Part shown: positions 45,514 through 52,789 of the stretch, in pieces | Position numbering within the stretch: the stretch's first letter is position 1 | How the letters are laid out: each line of letters opens with the position of its first letter | Assembly: GCA_019689555.1 (NCBI GenBank) | Contig: JADGHE010000020.1 | Coordinates: forward strand, 1 to 52,789 | Source: Variibacter sp. | Lineage (GTDB): Bacteria > Pseudomonadota > Alphaproteobacteria > Rhizobiales > Xanthobacteraceae | DNA length: 52,789 nucleotides | Direction of reading: 5' to 3' | Notes under the pieces: generated by a model | The model's database searches: none | The model's input: only the letters and a program-made list of their open reading frames with translations | What the model was told of the DNA's origin: nothing | Program-made: the position numbers and the translations under genes

Positions 45514-46176
45514 ATGGCTTACCGGAAGACCGAGAAGGTGCGGCAGCGCCTTGCCGCCCGACGCGAAGACATTATCGCGGCCGCCCGCGCGCTCGCCGCG
45601 ACGCACGGCATGGACGCGGTGCAGATCGCTCCGGTCGCCGAGCGGGCCGGCATCGCGGCCGGCACCGTCTACCGCTATTTCCCGTCCAAGACGGCGCTCG
45701 TGGAAGCGCTGGTCGAAGCCGTGGCGCAGAACGAGATCGCCGCCATGCGCGCTGCGGCGGACGGCGCTCCCGGACCGCTGTCGGGGCTGGCGGCCGCGAT
45801 CGTCACCTTCGCGGCGCGCGCGCGCAGGCAGCGGCGGCTGATCTGGGCGTTGACCGCGGAGCCCGTGGACGCCGAGGTGGACCGGGCGCGGCTTGCCTTC
45901 CGCAAGGCGCTGGCCGGCGAGATCGAGTACCGGCTCAAGGGCGATCACGGCGGCGAGGTCGCGCCCCGCTTCGCCGCGCCGGCCGTGCTGGGCGCGCTGC
46001 TCGAAGGGTTGATCGGCCCGCTCGCGCCCGATCAAGGATCGGCGAAAGATCGCGAGGTCGTGCAGATGCTCGCCCTGCTGACGCTGCGGGGGCTCGGCAT
46101 CGCGGATGCCCGCGCCCGCGGCCTCGTGGTCCAGGCGCCCTGGCCCGCCGTCGATCCCGATCCCGCCGGCCCGTAG
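45514..46176 (+). CDS. TetR/AcrR family transcriptional regulator
   Basis: A 220-residue TetR-type repressor. The helix-turn-helix covers about residues 15-62 (REDIIAAARALAATHGMDAV, then IAPVAERAGIAAGTVYRYFPSKTALVEALV). The C-terminal ligand and dimer domain includes RRQRRLIWALTAEPVDAEVD and PAVLGALLEGLIGPL. ATG 45514 is the family-type start; a GTG at 45487 would add nine residues. No strong ribosome site. It abuts the convergent stress-protein gene (stops 1 base apart). Its target could be the ThDP-enzyme gene just upstream, or a distant gene. Confidence 0.9.
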   Translation: MAYRKTEKVRQRLAARREDIIAAARALAATHGMDAVQIAPVAERAGIAAGTVYRYFPSKTALVEALVEAVAQNEIAAMRAAADGAPGPLSGLAAAIVTFAARARRQRRLIWALTAEPVDAEVDRARLAFRKALAGEIEYRLKGDHGGEVAPRFAAPAVLGALLEGLIGPLAPDQGSAKDREVVQMLALLTLRGLGIADARARGLVVQAPWPAVDPDPAGP

Positions 46177-46177
46177 T

Positions 46178-47005
46178 TCAGTGCGACATGAAGCACGGCA
46201 CCGTCATCGACGCGAGCATGCCGCGCGTGACGCCGCCGAGGATGAACTCGCGCAGGCGCGAGTGGCCGTACCCGCCCATGACGATGAGATCGGCCGAGGT
46301 GTCGGCGGCGTGGGAGAGCAGCGTCTCGTGCACATTGCCGGAGGAGACGATGCGCTCGACCTCCACGTTGAGCCCGTGCCGCGCCAGATGCTGGCCCACA
46401 TCCGCGCCCGGAATCGTATCGCGCTTGCCTTCCTCGCCCGTGACGATGACGACCTCGACCGTGCGGGCGCGCGCCAGCAGCGGTATCGCGTCGCCGATGG
46501 CCCGCGCGGCCGCGCGGCCGCCGTCCTAGCACACCATCACGCGGTCGAGCTTGAGCTCGCCGGTGTGAATGTACGGCACGACGATCACCGGCCGGCCGGA
46601 CTGAAAAAGGGCGGCTTCGGCGATCAGCGCCTCGGCCGGAACCGTCTCCTGCTCGGCCTGCTGCACCACGGAGAGGTCGAAGCGGCGCGCCATCCACCCG
46701 AACTGGTCGGCAGCGCCCGCCACGCTCGCGGTGAAGACGTGGGACTCCGCCGAAAGGCCCTCGCGCCGCACGGCCTCGTCGAACTTCGCCTTCACCGCTT
46801 CGGCGGCGCGCTCGCTCTCGGCCCGCTGCGCCTCGATCAAGCTGTTCGGGATGCCGCCCATCACGGTCGCGCCGATGATCGGCTCGTAGGCGAAGGCGAC
46901 GCCGGCCACGTGGGCGTCGAAGGCCCGGGCAAGCGCGATCGCGTACGCAACAGCGGCGTCCTTCTTGGCGTTCAGCGAAAGATTGACCAGCACGTCCTTG
47001 ATCAT
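46178..47005 (-). pseudogene. tandem-domain universal stress protein gene interrupted by an in-frame amber codon
   Basis: A two-domain UspA protein of about 275 residues is encoded in one frame except for TAG at 46526-46528. Domain 1 (from ATG 47005, GAGGA upstream): MIKDVLVNLSLNAKKDAAVA and on to VIVVPYIHTGELKLDRVMVC. The stop then falls where relatives have Trp (VMVCWDGS); TGG to TAG is a single change. The frame continues DGGRAAARAIGDAIPLLARA to the ATP-binding style end MGGYGHSRLREFILGGVTRGML, stopping at 46178. The protein made as read is a 159-residue first domain. Either a recent nonsense mutation or a base error. Confidence 0.88.
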
Positions 47006-47174
47006 GTTCGGGTCCTCGCGCGCATGCGACGCCTGTGGCGAAAAGCGGTGAACGGGGGACGAGGGTCGCGCGGCGGTGGTGGAGGCCGCCGCAAGCCCTG
47101 CGCCGGAAGGGTGAGATGCCGGGCCGGCAAGCCCGACACGGCTCCAACGCATCGAGCTTGCGGCCCGATCCCGC

Positions 47175-47190
47175 ATTGATCAAGGTCAAT
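47175..47190 (-). promoter_or_regulatory. FNR/FixK-type box upstream of the universal stress protein gene
   Basis: ATTGATCAAGGTCAAT contains TTGA-N6-TCAA, the anaerobox bound by FNR/FixK/CRP-type regulators in low oxygen. It is centred about 177 bases before the stress-protein start and 93 bases beyond the cytochrome c stop. Universal stress protein genes of rhizobia are known FixK targets, so the assignment to the leftward gene fits. With the box near -41.5, the transcript would have a leader of roughly 130-140 bases. Confidence 0.72.
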
Positions 47191-47281
47191 CGCTTCCGCG
47201 CCGGGAGGCGAGCGCCGCGCGCCGGCCGTCAATCGCGCGGGACCAATCGCCCGCAGCGGCGGGCAGGCGCCCGCGGCCGGC

Positions 47282-47689
47282 TCACTTCGTCTTGCCGTCC
47301 GGCCCGAACTGCTTGAGGTAAGCCCACAGATTGGCGATCTCGGTTTCGTTCTTGATGCCGGCGAAGATCATCTTCGTGCCGGGGATCACGGCGCGCGGAT
47401 TCTGGATGTATTCCTTGAACGTCTGCTCGTTCCAGACGATTCCGGATCGCTTGTTGGCCTCGCTGTAGGAATAGCCTTCGACCGACCCGGCGCGCCGTCC
47501 TTCGAGCCCGTTGAGCGTCGGCCCGACCTTGTTCGCGGCGCCCTCGCCGACCGCATGGCACGGCTGGCACTTCTTGAAGGCATTTGCGCCCGCCGAGAGA
47601 TCCTGGGCATGGCCTTGCCGGCCCGACGCGGACACAAAAACGGCCGCAAGAGCAAGAACGACGGTCGTGGCTGCTGCGCGTCTGATCAT
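47282..47689 (-). CDS. class I cytochrome c (c2/c550-like), periplasmic
   Basis: A 135-residue exported monoheme cytochrome. The signal peptide spans about residues 1-28 (MIRRAAATTVVLALAAVFVS, ending GHAQ). Heme is bound at Cys41, Cys44 and His45 (KKCQPCHAVGEG), with axial Met107 in VIPGTKMIFAGI. GPTLNGLEGRRAGSVEGYSYSEANK and LWAYLKQFG are typical of the mitochondrial/c2 class. It is divergent from glcD and could accept electrons from the respiratory chain; a direct link with glycolate oxidation is only positional. The ccm genes in this window would mature it. Confidence 0.94.
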   Translation of the reverse strand: MIRRAAATTVVLALAAVFVSASGRQGHAQDLSAGANAFKKCQPCHAVGEGAANKVGPTLNGLEGRRAGSVEGYSYSEANKRSGIVWNEQTFKEYIQNPRAVIPGTKMIFAGIKNETEIANLWAYLKQFGPDGKTK

Positions 47690-47859
47690 GCGAGGTGTCT
47701 CCGAACAATCGTGCCGGCGCGTCGGATGGACGGCGTGCCGGGATGTTGTCAATCTCTGCGGGTGCGGGCCCCGTGCATTGCGGATTCGCGCGGCGCGGCG
47801 AGATCGCCTATGTTCGTAAAGGATTTTTTGTGGGGGCGAATCGCGGATCGAAGGGAGCC

Positions 47860-49356
47860 ATGTCCCGCCTGAGAATGCCGGAAGCGGATCGCACGGTGCT
47901 TGAGCGGCGCGAGGCCATCGTCGCCGCGCTGCGCGCGATCGTTCCCGGCGAGGGCGTGATCGCCGGCGAGCGCGAGATGCGCCCCTACGAGTCCGACGGC
48001 CTGACGGCCTACCGCCAGCTTCCGATGGTCGTGGTGCTGCCGGATACGACCGAACAGGTGTCGCGCGTCCTGCGCTATTGCCACGAAAACCGCATCCGGG
48101 TGGTCCCACGGGGAGCGGGAACGTCCCTCTCCGGCGGCGCGCTGCCGCTCGCCGACGGCGTCCTCCTCGGCATGGGCAAGTTCAACCGCATCCGCGAGAT
48201 CGACCTTGCGAACCGCGTGGTCGTGGCCGAGCCGGGCGTCACCAATCTCGCGATCACGCGCGCCGTGGAGGACGCCGGGTTCTACTACGCCCCCGATCCG
48301 TCCTCGCAGATCGCCTGCACGATCGGCGGCAACGTGGCCGAGAATTCCGGTGGCGTGCACTGCCTGAAATACGGGCTCACGACCAACAACGTTCTCGGCT
48401 GCGAACTGGTGCTGATGACCGGCGAGGTCGTCCGCCTGGGCGGCAAGCATCTCGACAGCGGCGGCTACGATCTGCTCGGCGTCGTCACCGGATCGGAGGG
48501 GCTCCTGGGCGTCGTCACGGAAGTGACCGTGCGCATCCTGCGCAAGCCGGAGACCGCGCGCGCCGTGCTGGTGGGCTTCCCCAGCTCGGAGGACGCCGGG
48601 GCCTGCGTCGCCCGCATCATCGGCGCGGGCATCATTCCGGCCGGGATGGAGATGATGGACCGGCCGGCGATCCAGGCGGCCGAGGATTTCGTGCACGCCG
48701 GCTATCCGCTCGACGTCGAGGCGCTGCTGATCGTGGAGCTCGACGGGCCGCGCGCCGAGGTCGACCACCTCATCGAGCGCGTGAGCGAGATCGCCCGCGC
48801 CTGCGGAGCCACCACCTTGAAGGCGTCCACCTCCGAGGAGGAGCGGCTCCTGTTCTGGGCCGGGCGCAAGGCGGCGTTCCCCGCCGTCGGGCGCATCTCG
48901 CCCGACTATTACTGCATGGACGGCACCATTCCCCGCGCGCGGCTGCCGCAGGTGCTGGCCCGGATGCGGGAGATGCAACAGACCTACGGGCTCAGGGTCG
49001 CCAACGTGTTTCACGCCGGCGACGGCAACCTGCATCCGCTCATCCTCTACGACGCCAACAATCCCGGCGAGCTGGAGCGCGCGGAGGCCTTCGGCGCCGA
49101 GATCCTCAAGCTATGCGTCGAGGTGGGCGGCGTCCTCACCGGCGAGCACGGGGTCGGGGTGGAAAAACGCGATCTGATGCCTGCGATGTTCGACGAAGCC
49201 GATCTTGCGCACCAGCAGCGGCTCAAATGCGCGTTCGACGCAGAGGGCCTGCTCAATCCCGGGAAGGTGTTTCCGACGCTTCACCGCTGCGCCGAGCTCG
49301 GGCGCATGCATGTGCGCGGCGGGCGGATCGCCTTCCCCGACATTCCGCGGTTTTGA
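47860..49356 (+). CDS. glcD: glycolate oxidase FAD subunit GlcD
   Basis: A 498-residue FAD-linked oxidase that oxidises glycolate (or D-lactate) to glyoxylate with GlcE and GlcF. The PCMH-type FAD-binding domain covers about 50-230 (VVPRGAGTSLSGGALPLADGV, SSQIACTIGGNVAENSGG, GLTTNNVLG, LLGVVTGSEGLLGVVTEVTV). The cap domain ends with NVFHAGDGNLHPLI and GGVLTGEHGVGVEKRDLM, and the C-terminus with LKCAFDAEGLLNPGKVFP. AGGGAG precedes ATG 47860, and length matches E. coli GlcD. First gene of glcDEF. Confidence 0.96.
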   Translation: MSRLRMPEADRTVLERREAIVAALRAIVPGEGVIAGEREMRPYESDGLTAYRQLPMVVVLPDTTEQVSRVLRYCHENRIRVVPRGAGTSLSGGALPLADGVLLGMGKFNRIREIDLANRVVVAEPGVTNLAITRAVEDAGFYYAPDPSSQIACTIGGNVAENSGGVHCLKYGLTTNNVLGCELVLMTGEVVRLGGKHLDSGGYDLLGVVTGSEGLLGVVTEVTVRILRKPETARAVLVGFPSSEDAGACVARIIGAGIIPAGMEMMDRPAIQAAEDFVHAGYPLDVEALLIVELDGPRAEVDHLIERVSEIARACGATTLKASTSEEERLLFWAGRKAAFPAVGRISPDYYCMDGTIPRARLPQVLARMREMQQTYGLRVANVFHAGDGNLHPLILYDANNPGELERAEAFGAEILKLCVEVGGVLTGEHGVGVEKRDLMPAMFDEADLAHQQRLKCAFDAEGLLNPGKVFPTLHRCAELGRMHVRGGRIAFPDIPRF

Positions 49357-49368
49357 GCGCGAGCGCCG

Positions 49369-50598
49369 ATGGCCGACGCAATCAAGCCGCGCGAGGCGAC
49401 GGAGGTCCGCGAGGCCGTGGAGGCGGCCATCGCGGAGGGCAAGACGCTCGAAGTTGTCGGACAGGGCTCGAAGCGCGCCATAGGGCGCGCCGCGCAATGG
49501 GATCTCACGCTCGACCTCTCGGGCCTTTCCGGCGTCACGCTCTACGAGCCGGAGGAACTGGTGCTCTCCGCCCGCGCGGGAACGCCGCTCGCCGAGATCG
49601 AGGCTCTGATGGCCGAGCATCGGCAGCAGCTTGCCTTCGAGCCGATCGACTACGGCCCGATCTTCGGCGCGGCGGCCGGGCGCGGAACGCTCGGCGGCGT
49701 GCTCGCCGCCAATCTGTCGGGTCCGCGGCGACTCGTCGCCGGCGCGGCGCGCGACCACTTCCTCGGTTTTTCCGCCGTCTCGGGGCGCGGCGAGCGATTC
49801 AAAGCGGGCGGGCGGGTCGTCAAGAACGTCACCGGCTACGATCTCGCGAAGCTCGCGGCCGGCTCCTGGGGCACGCTCGCGGTGCTGACGGATGTCACCG
49901 TCAAGGTGCTGCCGCGGCCGGAGACCGAGGAATCGCTGCTGCTCTTCGGCCTTGACGACCGCGCGGCCATCGCGGCGTTGAGCCGCGCCATGGGGTCGAC
50001 CGGCGAGGTCTCGGGTGCCGCGCATCTGCCCGCCGCCGCGGCGGCGAAAACCGTCGTCGCGAGTCTCGCGGGCGGGCGCGCGGTGACCGCTCTGCGGCTC
50101 GAGGGCGTGCCGCCGTCGATCCTGCATCGGCGGAATGTCCTTCAGTCGCTGCTCAAGCCGTGCGGCGAGCTCGCCGTGCTGCCGGAAGAGGCCTCGCGCA
50201 CGCTCTGGCGCAGCATTCGCGACGTCACGCCCTTCGCCGCCGCCGTCACCGGCCTCGAGCGCCCCCTGTGGCGGATTTCGACGGCGCCCGTGCAGGGGCC
50301 GGAGATTGCGGCGCGCATCGCCGCGGGCACCGACGTCTCGATCCTCTACGACTGGGCCGGCGGCCTTCTCTGGGCGCTGCTGCCCCCTTCCGACGATGCC
50401 GGCGCCGGCCTCGTCCGCGCGGCGGTTGCGGCCTGCGGCGGACATGCCACACTCATTCGCGCGCCCGCTTCCGCGCGCGCGACGGTCTCGGTCTTCGAGC
50501 CGCCGGACCCGGTCGCGGCGATGCTCACCAAGCGGATCAAGCAGAACTTCGACCCGCAAGGGGTGCTCAATCCCGGCCGGATGTACGCAGGCGTCTAG
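49369..50598 (+). CDS. glcE: glycolate oxidase FAD-binding subunit GlcE
   Basis: A 409-residue second flavin-type subunit of glycolate oxidase. It is a shortened FAD-linked oxidase: VVGQGSKRAIGRAAQWDLTLDLS, LVLSARAGTPLAEIEAL, GRGTLGGVLAANLSGPRRLVAGAARDHFLGF, and GRVVKNVTGYDLAKLAAGSWGTLAVLTDVTVKVLP. It ends FDPQGVLNPGRMY. It starts 13 bases after glcD and ends 3 bases before glcF, indicating tight co-translation. Confidence 0.95.
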   Translation: MADAIKPREATEVREAVEAAIAEGKTLEVVGQGSKRAIGRAAQWDLTLDLSGLSGVTLYEPEELVLSARAGTPLAEIEALMAEHRQQLAFEPIDYGPIFGAAAGRGTLGGVLAANLSGPRRLVAGAARDHFLGFSAVSGRGERFKAGGRVVKNVTGYDLAKLAAGSWGTLAVLTDVTVKVLPRPETEESLLLFGLDDRAAIAALSRAMGSTGEVSGAAHLPAAAAAKTVVASLAGGRAVTALRLEGVPPSILHRRNVLQSLLKPCGELAVLPEEASRTLWRSIRDVTPFAAAVTGLERPLWRISTAPVQGPEIAARIAAGTDVSILYDWAGGLLWALLPPSDDAGAGLVRAAVAACGGHATLIRAPASARATVSVFEPPDPVAAMLTKRIKQNFDPQGVLNPGRMYAGV

Positions 50599-50601
50599 CC
50601 C

Positions 50602-52017
50602 ATGCAGACCTCGTTCTCGCTCGCCCAGCTCGCCGATCCGCAAACGGCGGAATCCGAACGCATCCTGCGCACCTGCGTGCATTGCGGGTTCTGCACGGCG
50701 ACGTGCCCCACCTATGTCCTGCTCGGCGACGAGCTCGATTCCCCGCGCGGACGCATCTACCTCATTAAGGAGATGCTGGAGCAGGCGCGGCCCGCGACCG
50801 CCGACGTGGTCAAGCACATCGACCGCTGCCTCTCCTGCCTCGCCTGCATGACGACCTGCCCCTCGGGCGTGCACTACATGCATCTCGTCGATCATGCGCG
50901 CGTCCACATCGAGCGCACCTATGCCCGCCCGTGGGGCGACCGCTGGATTCGCGCCCTCTTGGCCCACGTCCTCCCCTACCGGACGCGCTTCCGTGCCGCC
51001 TTGCGGCTCGCCGCCTTCGCCCGCCGGGTGCTGGCGATCGGCTCCGTCGCGGCCCCGCGCAACCGGCCGCCCGACGCCGAGACGCGCCGCGGCGCGCGCG
51101 CGCCCGGCTCGACGGGGCTTGCCGGGCGTCTTCGCGCCATGCTCGAGCTCGCCCCCCTGCGGCTGCCGGAGCGCTCGTCCCACGAACGCCCGGCGGTTCA
51201 CCGCGCCCAGGGCCGGCGCCGCGGGCGCGTCGCGCTCATGCTCGGCTGCGCCAACGAGGTGCTCGCCCCCGCGATCAACGCCGCCGCCATCCGCCTGCTC
51301 ACGCGGCACGGAATCGAGGTCGTGGTCGCGGCGGGGGAAGGCTGCTGCGGCGCGCTCGTGCATCACATGGGGCGCGAACACCAGGCGCTCGCGCTCGCGC
51401 GCCGCGCGATCGACGCCTGGACGCGCGAGATCGAGGGCGAGGGCCTCGACGCCATTCTCGTGACCGCTTCGGGCTGCGGCACCACGGTGAAGGACTACGG
51501 CTTCATGCTGCGCACCGACCCCGCCTACGCCGCCAAGGCGGCGCGGGTTTCCGCGCTGGCACAGGACATTTCCGAATATCTGGCCGCGCGCGACATCGCC
51601 CCCGCCGCGCCGGCGCGGGGCCTCGTCGTCGCCTATCACGCGGCCTGCTCGCTGCAGCATGGGCAGCGCATCGTCCGCGAGCCGAAGCACCTGCTCATGC
51701 GGGCGGGATTCACGGTCCGCGACATCCCGGAAGGGCACCTGTGCTGCGGCTCGGCGGGCACGTACAACATGCTCCAGCCCGAGATCGCCGGCCGGCTCCG
51801 CGAGCGCAAGGTCGCCAACATCGAGCGAATCGCGCCCGACGTGATAGCCACGGGCAATATCGGCTGCATGGTCCAGATCGGTCAGGCGACGTCCATTCCG
51901 ATCGTGCACACGGTCGAACTGCTCGACTGGAGCGACGGCGGGCCTGCGCCCGTCGCCTTGGAACATATTGCGCGGCGTGCGAATTCACCGCAGCGATCGA
52001 CGACGCCTGCGTCGTGA
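50602..52017 (+). CDS. glcF: glycolate oxidase iron-sulfur subunit GlcF
   Basis: A 471-residue Fe-S subunit that passes electrons from the flavin subunits toward the membrane quinone pool. Two ferredoxin-type [4Fe-4S] motifs are intact: Cys25, 28, 31, 35 (CVHCGFCTATCP) and Cys76, 79, 82, 86 (CLSCLACMTTCP). Two CCG domains follow: AGEGCCGALVHHMG and EGHLCCGSAGTYNMLQPEIA, with conserved Cys in ACSLQHG and NIGCMVQI. Last gene of the glcDEF operon. Confidence 0.96.
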   Translation: MQTSFSLAQLADPQTAESERILRTCVHCGFCTATCPTYVLLGDELDSPRGRIYLIKEMLEQARPATADVVKHIDRCLSCLACMTTCPSGVHYMHLVDHARVHIERTYARPWGDRWIRALLAHVLPYRTRFRAALRLAAFARRVLAIGSVAAPRNRPPDAETRRGARAPGSTGLAGRLRAMLELAPLRLPERSSHERPAVHRAQGRRRGRVALMLGCANEVLAPAINAAAIRLLTRHGIEVVVAAGEGCCGALVHHMGREHQALALARRAIDAWTREIEGEGLDAILVTASGCGTTVKDYGFMLRTDPAYAAKAARVSALAQDISEYLAARDIAPAAPARGLVVAYHAACSLQHGQRIVREPKHLLMRAGFTVRDIPEGHLCCGSAGTYNMLQPEIAGRLRERKVANIERIAPDVIATGNIGCMVQIGQATSIPIVHTVELLDWSDGGPAPVALEHIARRANSPQRSTTPAS

Positions 52018-52099
52018 CAATCCTCCACGCGTTTTCGAGTGCATGTCGGCGCTCGAAGTGATAAAGAAATCATGCGTGGGGTTCACTGGAGGAGCAGCA

Positions 52100-52585
52100 A
52101 TGGCAATGGCGAAAAGGTCAACCCGAAGCCGAAGCGCACGCAAGGGCAGCACCAGCAAAACCAGGACGGCACGCAAGAGCGCGGCGAAGAAAACGTCGAC
52201 CAAGAAGAGCACCGCGAGAGCGGCGCGGGGTTCGGCGACGAAGCGTTCGACCGGGCGGAGCACGGCCAAGCGTTCCACGACGACGCGCCGCGGCGCCGCG
52301 AAGTCGTCCGCTCGCAAGACCGCCAGGACCGCGAAGACTGCGCGCAAGACCACCGCGCGGACGGGCCGCACGGCGTCCGGCGCCGCGAAGAAGTCGGCCG
52401 CCACCCGCCGACAGGCGGCCCCGAAGACCTCCGCTCGTCAGCGGCGCGCAGCCGCACCGGCACCGGCACCCGAGACCTCTCCCGGTCCCATGGGATGGCT
52501 TGAGTCGGCGACGAATCTCTTGAGGCGCGAAGGAACCAACAATGGCGACGGAACGCCGAACCAGAGCGAAAAAGACAAGAGCTAA
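52100..52585 (+). CDS. histone H1-like Lys/Ala/Arg-rich DNA-binding protein (first)
   Basis: A 161-residue protein with low-complexity Lys/Arg/Ser/Thr/Ala repeats over residues 1-120 (TARKSAAKKTSTKKSTARAA and similar), then an Ala/Pro stretch, and a short acidic-polar C-terminal tail with PMGWLESATNLLRREG. This resembles bacterial histone H1-like C-terminal-domain proteins that bind DNA non-specifically. GGAGGAGCA precedes ATG 52100; the longer frame from 51968 lacks a site. Its last 44 bases overlap the next gene in another frame. Confidence 0.8.
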   Translation: MAMAKRSTRSRSARKGSTSKTRTARKSAAKKTSTKKSTARAARGSATKRSTGRSTAKRSTTTRRGAAKSSARKTARTAKTARKTTARTGRTASGAAKKSAATRRQAAPKTSARQRRAAAPAPAPETSPGPMGWLESATNLLRREGTNNGDGTPNQSEKDKS

Positions 52586-52789
52586 GACGAAGAAGGCTGC
52601 CGCCGAGACCACGAAGAAGAGGGCTGCCGGCACGGCGGCCCGTTCCAAGCGGCCCGCGGCGGGGAAGGCCGGCAAGACGGTCGCGCGCAAGGCGGGCGGC
52701 AAGGCACCTGGCGCGAAGAAGGGCACCGCCGCACGCCGACGGACCAAAATCGGCGCATCCGGCACGACGCGCGCATCCGGCACGACGCG
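52542..52789 (+). CDS. second histone H1-like Lys/Ala-rich protein, cut by window end
   Basis: From ATG 52542 a frame stays open to the window end (at least 82 codons): MATERRTRAKKTRAKTKKAA, then Lys/Ala/Gly-rich TTKKRAAGTAARSKRPAAGK and VARKAGGKAPGAKKGTAARR. The last visible part starts a six-residue repeat ASGTTR. AAGGAACC lies 5 bases before the ATG. It overlaps the first H1-like gene by 44 bases, so translation may be coupled. The 3' end is missing. Confidence 0.72.
   Translation, partial: MATERRTRAKKTRAKTKKAAAETTKKRAAGTAARSKRPAAGKAGKTVARKAGGKAPGAKKGTAARRRTKIGASGTTRASGTT
52753..52789. repeat. 18-bp direct repeat at the right edge
   Basis: GCGCATCCGGCACGACGC occurs twice in exact tandem (52753-52770, 52771-52788). 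In the reading frame of the second H1-like gene it encodes repeats of ASGTTR and may continue outside the window. Confidence 0.85.

Noticed and set aside
49111-51966. 951-codon minus-strand frame opposite glcDEF
   Set aside because: Shadow of three complete, recognisable glycolate oxidase genes.

Overview
The window is GC-rich (around 70% by eye), densely coded alphaproteobacterial chromosome, most like a Hyphomicrobiales (Rhizobiales) genome of the Bradyrhizobium/Xanthobacteraceae type. Evidence is the gene order: nadD-rsfS-rlmH-envC-ctpA-polysaccharide deacetylase-rppH; ccmABCDG divergent from acnA; acnA followed by DUF1223 and DUF2794 genes; and a plant-type glutamate-cysteine ligase. I see no rRNA, tRNA, insertion sequence, prophage or CRISPR array.

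Layout. 163-9877: housekeeping genes for RNA decapping (two tandem rppH copies), cell-wall turnover, ribosome maturation, NAD and proline synthesis, the septation protein YciB and a DUF892 protein. 9989-12883: cytochrome c maturation operon ccmABCD plus ccmG, read leftward. 13153-19478: aconitase, DUF1223, DUF2794, GNAT and Bax-inhibitor-like genes, with a probable unannotated small RNA locus at about 17147-17340. 19636-25174: a LolD/YbbA-type ABC exporter with its divergent GDSL esterase, then ThpR, pterin dehydratase and DUF1232. 25282-33217: transport and redox: a complete TAXI-TRAP transporter, GshA, a frameshifted DUF1330 gene, and two tandem branched-chain-type ABC binding proteins without membrane partners.

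34595-45360 is the accessory catabolic part. A LysR regulator is divergent from an M24 peptidase-fold protein with a substituted metal ligand, a stand-alone ATP-grasp/phosphohistidine protein (half of a PEP-dikinase) and two D-2-hydroxyacid dehydrogenases. Then come a glucose-dehydrogenase-type MDR enzyme overlapping a GH15 glucoamylase/trehalase-like gene, and a thiamine-diphosphate enzyme. I do not recognise this set as a named pathway, and it is the best candidate here for an undescribed system.

45514-52789: a TetR regulator; a universal stress protein gene broken by an in-frame amber codon but still preceded by an FNR/FixK-type box; cytochrome c; the glycolate oxidase operon glcDEF; and two overlapping histone-H1-like Lys/Ala/Arg-rich genes, the second cut by the window end. 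GlcDEF (2-hydroxyacid to 2-oxoacid), the two hydroxyacid dehydrogenases and the ThDP enzyme could share C2/C3 hydroxyacid chemistry, but that link is inference from proximity.
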